Shown: positions 1 through 8,452 of the stretch, piece after piece | Position numbering within the stretch: the stretch's first letter is position 1 | How the letters are laid out: every line of letters begins with the position of its first letter | Assembly (NCBI RefSeq): GCF_002263215.1 | Contig: NZ_NLFK01000007.1 | Coordinates: 1 to 64,000 of the forward strand | Length of the DNA: 64,000 nt | Direction of reading: 5' to 3' | Source of the DNA: Actinobacillus seminis | GTDB taxonomy: Bacteria > Pseudomonadota > Gammaproteobacteria > Enterobacterales > Pasteurellaceae | Notes under the pieces: model-generated | The model's database searches: none | What the model was told of the DNA's origin: nothing | Seen by the model: the letters and a program-made list of their open reading frames with translations, nothing else | Program-made: the position numbers and the translations under genes

Positions 1-67
1 TTTTTTAATTGATTTTTTATTGAACAAATTACATCAAAATGCATAAAAAGAATACAATTTATGAATA

Positions 68-580
68 TTAATTCATTTTTTGAATTTTTTGAACGAACGC
101 TTTCACTTTTTCCCAATCGGTATATTCAATTTCTTTGCTTGTGTCCGTTTCACCTCCGGTAATGCGCATAATAAATTGAATCATCACCCGATCGAACCAA
201 GTATAACGAGGATAAAACAATGCGCCAGCAAAAACCGCCACGAATGTTGGCTTCCAGTCAATACGTTGTAAAAATTTTCTGACATACGCATTGGTTTCGG
301 CGCTATCCTTACCAGCTTTACGAGCGGTTAAATTTACTCCAAAAAATACCGAACTTTTTTGATGTAAAAGTGCGGTGTTTTTTTGCACAAATTCATACAA
401 TGCACGATCAAAATGCCCATAACGGACAGATGCGCCGATAATAATTCGATCAAATTCTATTAATGACACTGAATCTGCTAAACAAGTAAGCGTCACTTCT
501 CCCTCTAATAAACTCGCAATAAATTCCGCAATTTTTTTTGTTTGTCCATCATGGGTCGCATATAAAATTAAGGTTTTCAT
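68..580 (-). CDS. hemG: Menaquinone-dependent protoporphyrinogen IX dehydrogenase (HemG)
   Basis: Flavodoxin-fold enzyme of haem synthesis that oxidises protoporphyrinogen IX to protoporphyrin IX, passing electrons to the quinone pool at the inner membrane. The 170-residue product starts MKTLILYATHDGQTKKIAEF, an FMN-binding flavodoxin-like N-terminus, and continues with IIIGASVRYGHF and the HemG-type C-terminal part. I chose the ATG at 580: an upstream in-frame start would add residues encoded inside trkH, while this ATG lies 1 nt past the trkH stop. It is the last gene of a yigZ-trkH-hemG cluster, the order known from E. coli. Bases 1-67 downstream are AT-rich and show nothing I can name. 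Confidence 0.9.
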   Translation of the reverse strand: MKTLILYATHDGQTKKIAEFIASLLEGEVTLTCLADSVSLIEFDRIIIGASVRYGHFDRALYEFVQKNTALLHQKSSVFFGVNLTARKAGKDSAETNAYVRKFLQRIDWKPTFVAVFAGALFYPRYTWFDRVMIQFIMRITGGETDTSKEIEYTDWEKVKAFVQKIQKMN

Positions 581-581
581 G

Positions 582-2041
582 TTAGGTTTTCCAAAAAGCA
601 GAGGTGAATAAAACAAGTAACGAAAAAAGTTCTAAACGACCGCACACCATTGCAAAAGTAAATACGAATTTTGCACTGTCCGGCACGTGAGCAAAGGTTT
701 GGCTCGTTGCCCCCAAGCCCGGTCCGGCATTCGTCAATGTAGCTAATACGCCACCAATGGCATCATAAGGCTCCATACCGCATAAGATAACCGCGAATAC
801 ACAAATTAAAAAGACAAATAAGAACGTGATCAAAAATGCCCAAATACTTTCCACCACGCGCTGCGGCAAAATATTGCGTCCAAATTTAATCGGTTGCACT
901 AAATTCGGATGTACCAAATGATTAAGTTCTCGTGTTGCCTGCAAACTAAGCACTAATACACGAATGGCTTTTAGCCCGCCGGAGGTGGAGCCGGCGCATC
1001 CGCCAATGACAGCGGAAACCACTAATAACATTGATAAAAATGCGGGTAAGGCATTTAAATCAAAAAGAGTATAACCGGCGGTCATTGACATTGACGACAA
1101 CTGCAACGCACCTTGGGCAAAAGCATCAAAAAGGCTCAAATCATAGCTCATGTATAACCCGAGGGAAAAAATCGTAATAAACAAAATTTGCAAAAAAAGA
1201 AAAAGCGAAATTCCGGATCACGATAATAATTACCCCATATGCCGGTACGTCGAAAATTAGAGATCAACGCAATATGCAAACTGAAATTACAACCGCCAAT
1301 TAACATAAAAAATGCAGTGATAATATAAATCATGGAGTTATTAAAATAGCCTAAACTCAAGTCATGGGTAGAAAATCCACCATTGGAAATCGTCGAAAAG
1401 CTATGTCCAATAGCATCAAACACTTCCATACCGGCGACCCAATAAGCCACCGCACATAAAATAGTCAGAAATAGATAGGTAAACCACAATAATTTCGCTA
1501 CTTCTGCTATACGAGGGCGCATTTTACGATCTTTTAATGGACCGGAAGATTCAGCGCGATACAATTGACTCTCTCCAATACCCAACAACGGAATAATTGC
1601 AACCGCTAAAACAATGATCCCCATACCACCGATCCACTGCAAAAATTGTCGATAAAATAAAATCGCTTTCGGTAAAGAATCTAATCCTGACATTACTGTC
1701 GCACCCGTTGTGGTTAATCCTGAAAAAGCTTCAAATACTGCATCGGCAAACGTCAAATGTGTCATATCAAACAGCATAAACGGAATTGCTCCAAGCAACC
1801 CCAACACTATCCAAAACAGCACCACAATTAAAAAACCTTCGCGTGAACGCAAGTCTTCTTTATGTTGGCGCGACCACCACCATAATAAAGCGCCGGCAAC
1901 CAGACTTATCACAAAGGCTTGCATAAAGGATTTCCCACCGCCATCACCATATAACAAAGCAACAAAAGCCGGCGCCAGCATAGTGACAGAAAAGCACATC
2001 ACCAAAATGCCAACAATACGAACGATAGATAAAATATGCAC
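582..2041 (-). pseudogene. trkH: Trk potassium uptake protein TrkH, apparent single-base frameshift
   Basis: TrkH is the potassium-translocating inner-membrane subunit of the Trk system. It is read in two overlapping frames: 1148-2041 gives the N-terminal 297 residues (many membrane helices, pore-loop pieces [10 protein letters not shown] and SNGGFST), and 582-1193 gives the C-terminal part ([28 protein letters not shown]). The frames meet at a run of seven A's (1192-1198, T's on the coding strand). One extra T restores EFRFFFFLQILFI and a 486-residue protein, the normal family length. The rest of both frames is well conserved, so this is either a fresh mutation or, more likely, a homopolymer sequencing error. 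It follows yigZ by 11 nt and precedes hemG by 1 nt. Confidence 0.85.
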
Positions 2042-2052
2042 AGATTACTCTC

Positions 2053-2598
2053 TTACTCAATCAACGTTAAGCGCAACTGACCGGCTGAACGCTCTGTCAA
2101 ATCTTGTGTAAATGACACTAGTGTATCACCACTTATACCCAAAACAAACCGCACTTTTTCCTGAAAATCTTGTGATTCCACCACCACATCATGACGCTCA
2201 CATAATGTTAATATATTCTTGACTTGCGTATAATCACACACTAAAGCATAAAATTGACGTTCAATTTTCAACTGAGTTTCTAACAACGCTAACGCTTGCT
2301 GTACACCATTACCATAAGCACGAACCAAACCACCGGTTCCCAACAAAATACCGCCATAATAACGCACGACTACCGCACTAATTTCACCAATCCCGCTGCC
2401 CAATAACGCATTTAACATTGGCTTCCCTGCGGTTCCAGCCGGTTCACCATCATCAGAAAAACCCAACGCCTGCGAATTCGTCGGTCGCTCTGCTACTGCT
2501 GCCCAACAATGATGCCTTGCCTGCGGATGCAACGCACGAACTTGCTCCCAAAACGCTTTTGCTTGAGAAAGCCCTTGCGTATGCCGCAAATAAGTCAT
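2053..2598 (-). CDS. yigZ: IMPACT-family protein YigZ, N-terminus missing
   Basis: UPF0029/IMPACT family protein, related to the yeast YIH1/IMPACT translation regulators; its bacterial role is unclear. The 181 residues include the family core GFSDDGEPAGTAGKPML and VVVRYYGGILLGTGGLVRAY. Family members are about 205 residues and have a leader ending like EIKKSRFITYL. Here EIKKSRF is encoded just upstream of the ATG at 2598, but it follows an in-frame stop created by a run of 15 A's (2622-2636). The gene therefore lacks roughly its first 20 codons, and ATG 2598 corresponds to an internal position. Whether the truncation is real or an assembly join is treated in the findings. Confidence 0.85.
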   Translation of the reverse strand: MTYLRHTQGLSQAKAFWEQVRALHPQARHHCWAAVAERPTNSQALGFSDDGEPAGTAGKPMLNALLGSGIGEISAVVVRYYGGILLGTGGLVRAYGNGVQQALALLETQLKIERQFYALVCDYTQVKNILTLCERHDVVVESQDFQEKVRFVLGISGDTLVSFTQDLTERSAGQLRLTLIE

Positions 2599-2611
2599 AA
2601 AGCGGCTTTTT

Positions 2612-2863
2612 TTAATTTCTTAAAAAAAAAAAAAAATTTTTATCTTGTTGCTCAAGCAAAAAATAATTATTACTTTTTTGCGATATTTTTATAATATATC
2701 CACCAAGTAAAACAAATGTATCTCGACTATTGCTAATATCACGTCTAATGGTCATTTCTGAAACATTTAATATTTCTGCGGCATCTCTTACATGAATCTT
2801 ATCAAGCTGTTTAAGTAAATATTCTAATTTCTGCAAACGAGCACGCTCTTTTATATCACTCAT
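2612..2863 (-). pseudogene. DeoR-family transcriptional regulator, truncated
   Basis: Only the N-terminal 75 or so residues of a DeoR-family repressor remain. They include the helix-turn-helix IHVRDAAEILNVSEMTIRRD and the following VLLGGYII strand, close to E. coli DeoR at the same position. The sugar-binding C-terminal domain (about 175 residues in the family) is absent; the frame runs into the 15-A tract and ends in FFFFLRN. It lies 87 nt downstream of the kinase gene in the same orientation, the expected place for the local regulator of this sugar operon. Without its effector domain the product could not sense a sugar phosphate. The loss may be an assembly artefact. Confidence 0.75.
2622..2636. 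other. Run of 15 A's at the deoR/yigZ junction
   Basis: Fifteen consecutive A's mark the exact place where a DeoR-type gene loses its C-terminal two thirds and yigZ loses its 5' end. The same run length occurs in the adaptor-like insertion at 6093-6107. I read this as a probable assembly or gap-closing artefact; a genuine deletion is the alternative. Confidence 0.6.
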
Positions 2864-2950
2864 AATATATATTCTCTATTATCCCTAAATTTTGATTTAC
2901 TAAAAAAACTTTATCAATAAATATAAAATCAAATTGAAATTCCATTTACC

Positions 2951-4402
2951 TCAAGCAAGTACTTGCATGGCATTTACTAATTGCAAATACTGATTATACT
3001 TCTCTTGATATTGAATAAAATGATTTTGATCAGGTACAAAAATTTTCTTATTTAAATGCAACCGCTCTTTTACATTCTTAATATCAACCTCAATACCTTG
3101 CATCGCAACAATAGCGGCACCAAAACATCCTATTTCTTCTATATCTAAAACTTCTAATTGACAACCACTAATATCTGCCATCATTTGCAACCAAATATCT
3201 GACTTCGCTATCCCTCCTTGTACCCTCAAAATATGCACTGATGGAAATGCGACTTTCATACGTTCAAAATGATGCATAAAACTGAAAATTACCCCCTCAT
3301 AAACAGCTTTCAAAAGCTGACCTTGACTGTGATGGGCTTGTAATCCATAAAGTGTTGCAGGCATACCAATCTTAGAATTAGAACCATATAAAAAAGGAAT
3401 AAATAGAATTGAGTTCATCTTTGAATATTGTTCCGCAACCATCGCATTCGCTTTGTCGTAACCAACCGTAGTCCATTGTTTTAAAAACCACTCCAAATTT
3501 GCAATTGAAGTAGGACTATCATCATGGATAATAAACGCATCGTCATCGGAACAATGAATTAATGAAATATCGTTTTCTTTTACGTGAGAAGATTTCCCCG
3601 TTACTATCGTCCATGTACCTAAAATAACATTAAGATATTCCTCACCATCCAAATCTGCACATAATGAACCTGAAATGACATCAAATAAACCTCCAACAAC
3701 AGGCGTTCCAGTAAATAATCCGGTTTTTTTAGCAATTTCTTCTGTAACATAGCCAGCAATTTGTCTGGACTGGATAATAGGAGGAAAGCAAGCAAAAATA
3801 TCCTCAATCCCAAATAACTCTGCCAACTTAACATCATACTCTTTAGTATGGATATTATATAAATTAGATTCGGATATATTGGTAATTTCACAATGAATAT
3901 TTCCTGTTAAACAAAAACGTAAATAATCATGAGACATCAAAATATGCTTAATTTTTTGATAACGAGCAAACTCATTTTCTTTTAACCAACGCAAAATAGA
4001 TACCGGATGTCCAGCCCAAAGGCTTTGGTTTGTAATTGGATAAATTTTCTGCGGGATAGCTTCTTTCTCCCACATTTTCACAATATCAATACTTCGCTGA
4101 TCTGAAGATAAAATTGCGTTACCTAACGGCTCTAAATTTTCATCTAATAAAAATACACCTTTCCCCTGCCCAGAAATACCAATCGACTTTATATCTCGGT
4201 TATCAATCTTACTTACATTAATAACATCTTGAATAACCTCAATACAAACATCCCATAGCTTTTTCATGTCACGCTCAGCATATCCGGCTTGCTTACTTAG
4301 AATACCAATATTACGCTTAACACAACCAAGATGATTACCATACTCATCTATTAATAATGCTTTAATAAACGTGCCGCCGCAATCAATCCCTAAATATGCC
4401 AT
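2951..4402 (-). CDS. lyxK: FGGY-family carbohydrate kinase, L-xylulose kinase-like (LyxK/YiaP)
   Basis: ATP-dependent sugar kinase of 483 residues, the usual FGGY length. The N-terminal phosphate-binding loop GIDCGGTFIKALLID, the segments GISGQGKGVFLLD, LGNAILSSD, GHPVSILRWLKE, NISESNLYN and GTPVVGGLFDV, and the C-terminal RVQGGIAKSDIWLQMMADI all follow E. coli LyxK (L-xylulose kinase) closely. The likely reaction is phosphorylation of L-xylulose or a related pentulose in the cytoplasm. It is the third gene of an ABC transporter operon (stop of the permease 18 nt upstream). No isomerase, epimerase or aldolase gene is nearby, so the rest of the pathway must lie elsewhere. The family assignment is secure; the exact substrate is inferred. 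Confidence 0.85.
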   Translation of the reverse strand: MAYLGIDCGGTFIKALLIDEYGNHLGCVKRNIGILSKQAGYAERDMKKLWDVCIEVIQDVINVSKIDNRDIKSIGISGQGKGVFLLDENLEPLGNAILSSDQRSIDIVKMWEKEAIPQKIYPITNQSLWAGHPVSILRWLKENEFARYQKIKHILMSHDYLRFCLTGNIHCEITNISESNLYNIHTKEYDVKLAELFGIEDIFACFPPIIQSRQIAGYVTEEIAKKTGLFTGTPVVGGLFDVISGSLCADLDGEEYLNVILGTWTIVTGKSSHVKENDISLIHCSDDDAFIIHDDSPTSIANLEWFLKQWTTVGYDKANAMVAEQYSKMNSILFIPFLYGSNSKIGMPATLYGLQAHHSQGQLLKAVYEGVIFSFMHHFERMKVAFPSVHILRVQGGIAKSDIWLQMMADISGCQLEVLDIEEIGCFGAAIVAMQGIEVDIKNVKERLHLNKKIFVPDQNHFIQYQEKYNQYLQLVNAMQVLA

Positions 4403-4420
4403 TACTATACTCCTGCAAGA

Positions 4421-5449
4421 TTATTCTCGGAAAAAGATTCGTTTTAATTGACTAGTAGAAACTGTACCACGGCGTACTTGATCTAAAAATACAGCAAGAA
4501 TAATTACTAAACCAATTATTAAACGTTGCAGATAAGATGTTACATTTAATAATGTTAATCCATTCTGTAATACCCCCATAATTAACGCCCCTATAGATGT
4601 ACTAATAACTGAACCTACGCCCCCAATTAAACTTGTACCACCAATAACTGTCGCCGCAATTGCATCTAACTCATAACCATTTCCTGCTATAGGCTGCGCC
4701 GCATTTAAGCGACCAACAAGAATAACAGCACCAATTGCTGCCAACGCCCCATTAATTACATAAACTTTTATTTCTAATTTATTAATATTAATACCAGATA
4801 ATCTTACTGCTTCTCGATTACCACCTAATGCGTAAACTTGTCGCCCAAAAATAGTTTGCGTTAAAACATAATAACTAACAACTACAACGATTAAGGCAAT
4901 AATAACAGGGATAGGAACACGTACCGTTTCAGTAATAGAAATTTGCCCATTTCCAAAAAAACGCAATGCGTCAGGAAAATTATAAATTGTTTTCCCATCA
5001 GATAAAGTTAAGGCTAATCCTCTTGCAATTCCCATCATGCCAAGAGTTGTAATAAATGAAGTTACTTTTCCATAAACAATAATTAACCCATTTACATAAC
5101 CACACATTGCCCCAACGAAAATGGAACCGATGACAGAAAGAAAAACAATACCCACAACAGCTAATTCAGATGGAGACTCACCTAACCAATCCAACCCCGT
5201 ATGAATAAAAATTCCCAGACATACTGCAGAAAGTGCAACAATTGCCCCAACAGAAAGATCTATTCCGCCAGTCAAAATAACATAAGTCATCCCAATAGAA
5301 ATAATACAAATGACGGAAACCTGTAAAAGAATATTCAGAATATTATTCGTTGATAAAAAAACATCCGAACTCAATGACATCCCAACAATCATGGCAAATA
5401 AAACTATTCCAATACCTAGTTTTGAAATCATATTATTAAACTTAAACAT
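4421..5449 (-). CDS. Sugar ABC transporter permease (RbsC/AraH family)
   Basis: Inner-membrane permease of a carbohydrate importer of the CUT2 class. The 342 residues are strongly hydrophobic, with 8-10 predicted spans. The family segments GMTYVILTGGIDLSVGAIVALS (membrane entry), TLGMMGIARGLAL, GRQVYALGGNREAVRLSGIN (cytoplasmic EAA-like loop contacting the ATPase) and GYELDAIAATVIGGTSL are all present. It sits between the ATPase gene (stop 61 nt upstream) and the LyxK-like kinase, and with the divergent binding protein at 7283 makes a complete importer. The substrate is probably a pentose or pentulose, inferred from the kinase. It is distinct from the araH copy at 11216. Confidence 0.88.
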   Translation of the reverse strand: MFKFNNMISKLGIGIVLFAMIVGMSLSSDVFLSTNNILNILLQVSVICIISIGMTYVILTGGIDLSVGAIVALSAVCLGIFIHTGLDWLGESPSELAVVGIVFLSVIGSIFVGAMCGYVNGLIIVYGKVTSFITTLGMMGIARGLALTLSDGKTIYNFPDALRFFGNGQISITETVRVPIPVIIALIVVVVSYYVLTQTIFGRQVYALGGNREAVRLSGININKLEIKVYVINGALAAIGAVILVGRLNAAQPIAGNGYELDAIAATVIGGTSLIGGVGSVISTSIGALIMGVLQNGLTLLNVTSYLQRLIIGLVIILAVFLDQVRRGTVSTSQLKRIFFRE

Positions 5450-5510
5450 AATTCATCTCCATATCATTAAATACCAATCATTAAATGCATTAAATTTTCT
5501 TCCGTTATTT

Positions 5511-7042
5511 TCACTCTATCAGTAATTTCTTTAATTTTTTGCCATTTCTCATTACAATAACTCGATCAGACATCGTAATTAGTTCTGGTAAATCTGAAGA
5601 CACCATGATAATACTTCCCCCTTTCTCAACAAACTCTCTCATAAGATCATAAATCTCTGACTTAGCTCCTATATCAATTCCTCGTGTAGGTTCATCAAAT
5701 AATAAAATATCAACCCCACTTTCTAACCAACGAGATATAATCACTTTCTGTTGATTTCCGCCTGATAAAGTTTGTGTTTTTTGTTCTTGACTATGAGATA
5801 CTATTTTCAGTTTTCTTCTATTATCTTCTGCAACCTCCATTTCGGCTTTTTTATCTAAATAAAATTTTCTCCAAAAACGTTGTAAAATCGGCAACGTAAT
5901 GTTTTCCCTAATACTTAATTCCAATATTAACCCTTGATTTTTTCTATCTTCAGTAATAAAACCAATCTTGGCATCAACTGCTTGTTCCGGTCTTTTTATG
6001 ATAATTTTTTTATTATTAATATATATATTTCCTGTATATTCATCTGCTCCATAAATCGCTAGTCGTGGGAGGCAAGGCACACAGGGGATAGGAAAAAAAA
6101 AAAAAAACCTATCCCCTGTCGTGCCTTGCCTCCACACTATCGCTCTTAATAATTCAGTTCTACCAGCCCCTACTAAACCAGCAAACCCTAATATTTCACC
6201 TTTTTTTAAAGAAAAAGAGATGTCATGCAAATTTGTGTTTTTAATATTTTCTACTCTTAACTTTTCTTCCTGAAATAATACATTTCGTTGATATTTAGTA
6301 AAATCAACATCCCGTCCAACCATTAGTTTTACTATATCTTCCATAGAGATATCTTGATAACGTCTCGTACCTGTAATTTCTCCATCCCTTAAGACCGTAA
6401 CTTTATCTGCAATATGTTTAAATTCCTCTAAACGATGTGAAATATAAATCATCGCAACATTCTTTCTCTTAAGTCGATGAATAATCCTAAACAATGTTTC
6501 TGTATTTTTTCTAGAAATAGAGGCTGTAGGTTCATCAAATATAATTACTTTAAACTCTCCTAAAATAGCTTTAGCAATTTCGACCATTTGTTGCTGTGCC
6601 ACAGATAAATTAGTAACAAGATCATCAGGTATAATATCTAATTCCAAATCATCAATAATAGCCTTTGTTTTTTCTTTCATAGCCCTCCAATTCATCCCTC
6701 CACAAGGCAACCTTATTTCTTTCCCTAGAAACATATTTTCTAAAACTGTTAATTGTGGCACTAACATTAATTCTTGATGAATAAATCCAATACCAAGAAC
6801 CTGTGCCTCTTTAACAGTTTTAGGCAAAAAGTAACTATTTTGATAAAATATTTTTCCACTATCTCGAGAATAAATACCTGAAATTATTTTACATAATGTT
6901 GATTTTCCTGCCCCATTTTCACCAACTAAACAATGCACCTCTCCAGGAAAAATTTTTAAATTAATATCTTTCAGGATCTCCACCCCAAAAAACTTTTATT
7001 TACGTTTTGTAGCTCAAGTATCGCTTGCTTCTCACCATTCAT
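5511..7042 (-). CDS. Sugar ABC transporter ATP-binding protein (RbsA/AraG family) with frameshift and artefactual insertion
   Basis: Double-cassette ATPase of a CUT2 sugar importer: Walker [10 protein letters not shown], signature LSVAQQQMVEIAKAI and Walker B VIIFDEPTAS in the first half; [29 protein letters not shown] and [11 protein letters not shown] in the second. The uninterrupted frame starts only at a GTG (6983), inside the family N-terminus. Upstream in another frame lies MNGEKQAILELQNVNKSF from ATG 7042, which has a GGAG ribosome site 6 nt away. One extra T in the T6 run (6987-6992) joins the two as KSFFGVEILKDI. A second fault is an in-frame 28-residue insertion after LLRAI (6061-6144) that looks like adaptor sequence. 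Without these faults the gene is ordinary. It is first in the ATPase-permease-kinase operon. Confidence 0.85.
6061..6144. other. Adaptor-like 84-bp insertion (inverted repeat around 15 A's)
   Basis: Two inverted arms of about 31 nt flank 15 A's. On the minus strand the right arm begins CCTATCCCCTGTGTGCCTTG followed by CCT, which I recall as the start of the Roche/454 FLX library adaptor B. The insertion is bounded by a 6-nt duplication (ATCGCT at 6055-6060 and 6139-6144). Removing it restores the normal ABC-ATPase sequence LLRAI-YGADEYTG. Confidence 0.85.
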
Positions 7043-7112
7043 ACTCATCTCCACTAAAACTAAACAAACCTGAGAACCTATTTTTAGAATAAGTTATTTC
7101 CATAACAAAAAA

Positions 7113-7128
7113 TGTGATAACGATCACA
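7113..7128. promoter_or_regulatory. CRP-type binding site 1
   Basis: TGTGATAACGATCACA matches the CRP consensus TGTGA-N6-TCACA in both half-sites. It lies 71 bp upstream of the ATPase start (7042) and so probably activates the leftward transporter-kinase operon. An identical site is found 58 bp away. Confidence 0.8.
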
Positions 7129-7170
7129 AAAAAATTAAAAATAAATAATTACGAGTTTTATTTTGATAAA

Positions 7171-7186
7171 TGTGATAACGATCACA
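7171..7186. promoter_or_regulatory. CRP-type binding site 2
   Basis: A second identical copy of TGTGATAACGATCACA, 97 bp upstream of the binding-protein gene at 7283 and likely serving the rightward promoter. Two perfect sites in one divergent region point to strong catabolite control. Confidence 0.8.
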
Positions 7187-7214
7187 ATAAAAATACTAAA
7201 AAATGTTATATTCA

Positions 7215-7243
7215 AAACACTAGCGAAGTAAATGAAACACTAG
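7215..7243 (+). promoter_or_regulatory. Direct repeat AAACACTAG x2, candidate operator
   Basis: AAACACTAG occurs at 7215-7223 and 7235-7243, exactly 20 bp apart (about two helical turns), just upstream of the ribosome site of the sugar-binding protein gene. The spacing on one DNA face suits a regulator that binds direct repeats. The regulator is not known; the truncated DeoR-type protein is one candidate. Confidence 0.4.
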
Positions 7244-7282
7244 TATTAAATATATGAAACCTCATACCGAAAGGAGTAAATT

Positions 7283-8224
7283 ATGAAAAAGAATTTTATT
7301 CTGAATTCTATTAAGGCCGGATTATTAACTTTTGCATTATCAAGTACTGTCAATGCTACGGACAAACCTCAAATTGCATTATTGATGAAAACATTAAGTA
7401 ATGAATATTTCATCTCTATGCAACAAGGTGCAGAAGAAACAGCTGCCAAAATGGGCGTGGATTTAACCATTCAAGTCGCAGAAAAAGAAGATTCTACAGA
7501 GCAACTTGTTGGTTTAGTAGAAAATATGATTGCAAAAAAAGTGGATGCTATCATTGTTACTCCAAATGATTCCATTGCTTTTATCCCAGCGTTCCAAAAA
7601 GCACAAAAGGCAGGTATTCCAATTATTGATTTAGATGTAAGACTTGATGCTAAAGCAGCAGAAAAAGCAGGATTAAAATTCAACTACGTAGGGGTTGATA
7701 ATTTCTTAGGCGGATATCTAGCTGCAAAAAACTTAGTCCAAGCTTTGAGAGGACAAGGAAATGTTGCAATACTTGAAGGAATCCCTGGAGTAGATAATGG
7801 CGAACAACGAAAAGCCGGTGCCTTAAAAGCCTTTTCAGAAGCCCCAGGAATTAAAATTGTTGCTTCTCAATCTGCATACTGGGAAACTGAACAAGCGCTT
7901 AACGTCACCAGTAATATCTTAACTGCAAATCCTGATATAAAAGGTATTTTTGCCGCTAATGATAATATGGCAATCGGTGCAGTTACCGCAGTTGAAAATG
8001 CAAATCTTGCAGGCAAAGTATTGGTTACTGGATATGATGGAATTCCACTCGCCATTGAATATGTGAAACAAGGTAAATTACAAAATACTATTGATCAATT
8101 ACCGAAAAAACAAGTAGCTACAGCGATCGAATACGCCTTAAAACAAATCAACAAAGAAGAAATCCCTGAAGTTTTCTATGTAAAGCCTGTCGTCGTCGAT
8201 AAAACAGAGTCAAAAAATTATTAA
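7283..8224 (+). CDS. Periplasmic sugar-binding protein (RbsB family) of the orphan pentose-type ABC system
   Basis: Solute-binding protein for a CUT2 importer, 313 residues. It has a signal peptide (MKKNFILNSIKAGLLTFALS, cleavage likely after STVNA), then the two-lobed periplasmic-binding fold: ALLMKTLSNEYF, VDAIIVTPNDS, GIPIIDLDVRL, FNYVGVDNFLGGYLAA, VAILEGIPG, GIFAANDNMAIGA and VLVTGYDGIP. The start ATG has a good site (AAGGAG, 7 nt upstream). It is transcribed divergently from the ATPase, permease and kinase genes. The ligand is unknown: the residues resemble ribose, allose and xylose-type binders, and the linked LyxK-like kinase suggests a pentose or pentulose. Confidence 0.85.
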   Translation: MKKNFILNSIKAGLLTFALSSTVNATDKPQIALLMKTLSNEYFISMQQGAEETAAKMGVDLTIQVAEKEDSTEQLVGLVENMIAKKVDAIIVTPNDSIAFIPAFQKAQKAGIPIIDLDVRLDAKAAEKAGLKFNYVGVDNFLGGYLAAKNLVQALRGQGNVAILEGIPGVDNGEQRKAGALKAFSEAPGIKIVASQSAYWETEQALNVTSNILTANPDIKGIFAANDNMAIGAVTAVENANLAGKVLVTGYDGIPLAIEYVKQGKLQNTIDQLPKKQVATAIEYALKQINKEEIPEVFYVKPVVVDKTESKNY

Positions 8225-8235
8225 TTGACAACAAA

Positions 8236-8345
8236 AAGTACGGAATTGACTCTAAAAGTTAGACAATCATTCAAAGGATTGTTTTCGACGTTGTATCGAA
8301 CCCAGTCCTTTTAATTGAATTCATTCTTCATTAATCATCCTGCTA
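8236..8345 (-). mobile_element. IS3-family (IS150-like) element remnant
   Basis: On the minus strand a decayed frame reads NEE-stop-IQLKGLGSIQRRKQSFE-stop, the C-terminus typical of IS150-type transposases (family form ERIQLKLKGLSPVEYR). It is followed by TGTCTAACTTTTAGAGTCAA, resembling the terminal inverted repeat of such elements. Only this end survives. It lies between the two sugar loci. The rest of the 382-nt gap (8225-8606) holds the araF control sites and nothing else I can name. Confidence 0.6.
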
Positions 8346-8452
8346 TTGAAAGATGGAAAAGCCCTTATCGATATTGGGTGAAAAGGAGAGATAATTTCTA
8401 TTATCTAAAATTATATTCTTTCTTGTCATTAATAGTACTGATTAGCTAAATA

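Noticed and set aside
6061-6144. MITE or miniature transposon with terminal inverted repeats and a 6-bp target duplication
   Set aside because: The arms match library adaptor sequence, the centre is a pure A run, and no other copy is seen in the window.
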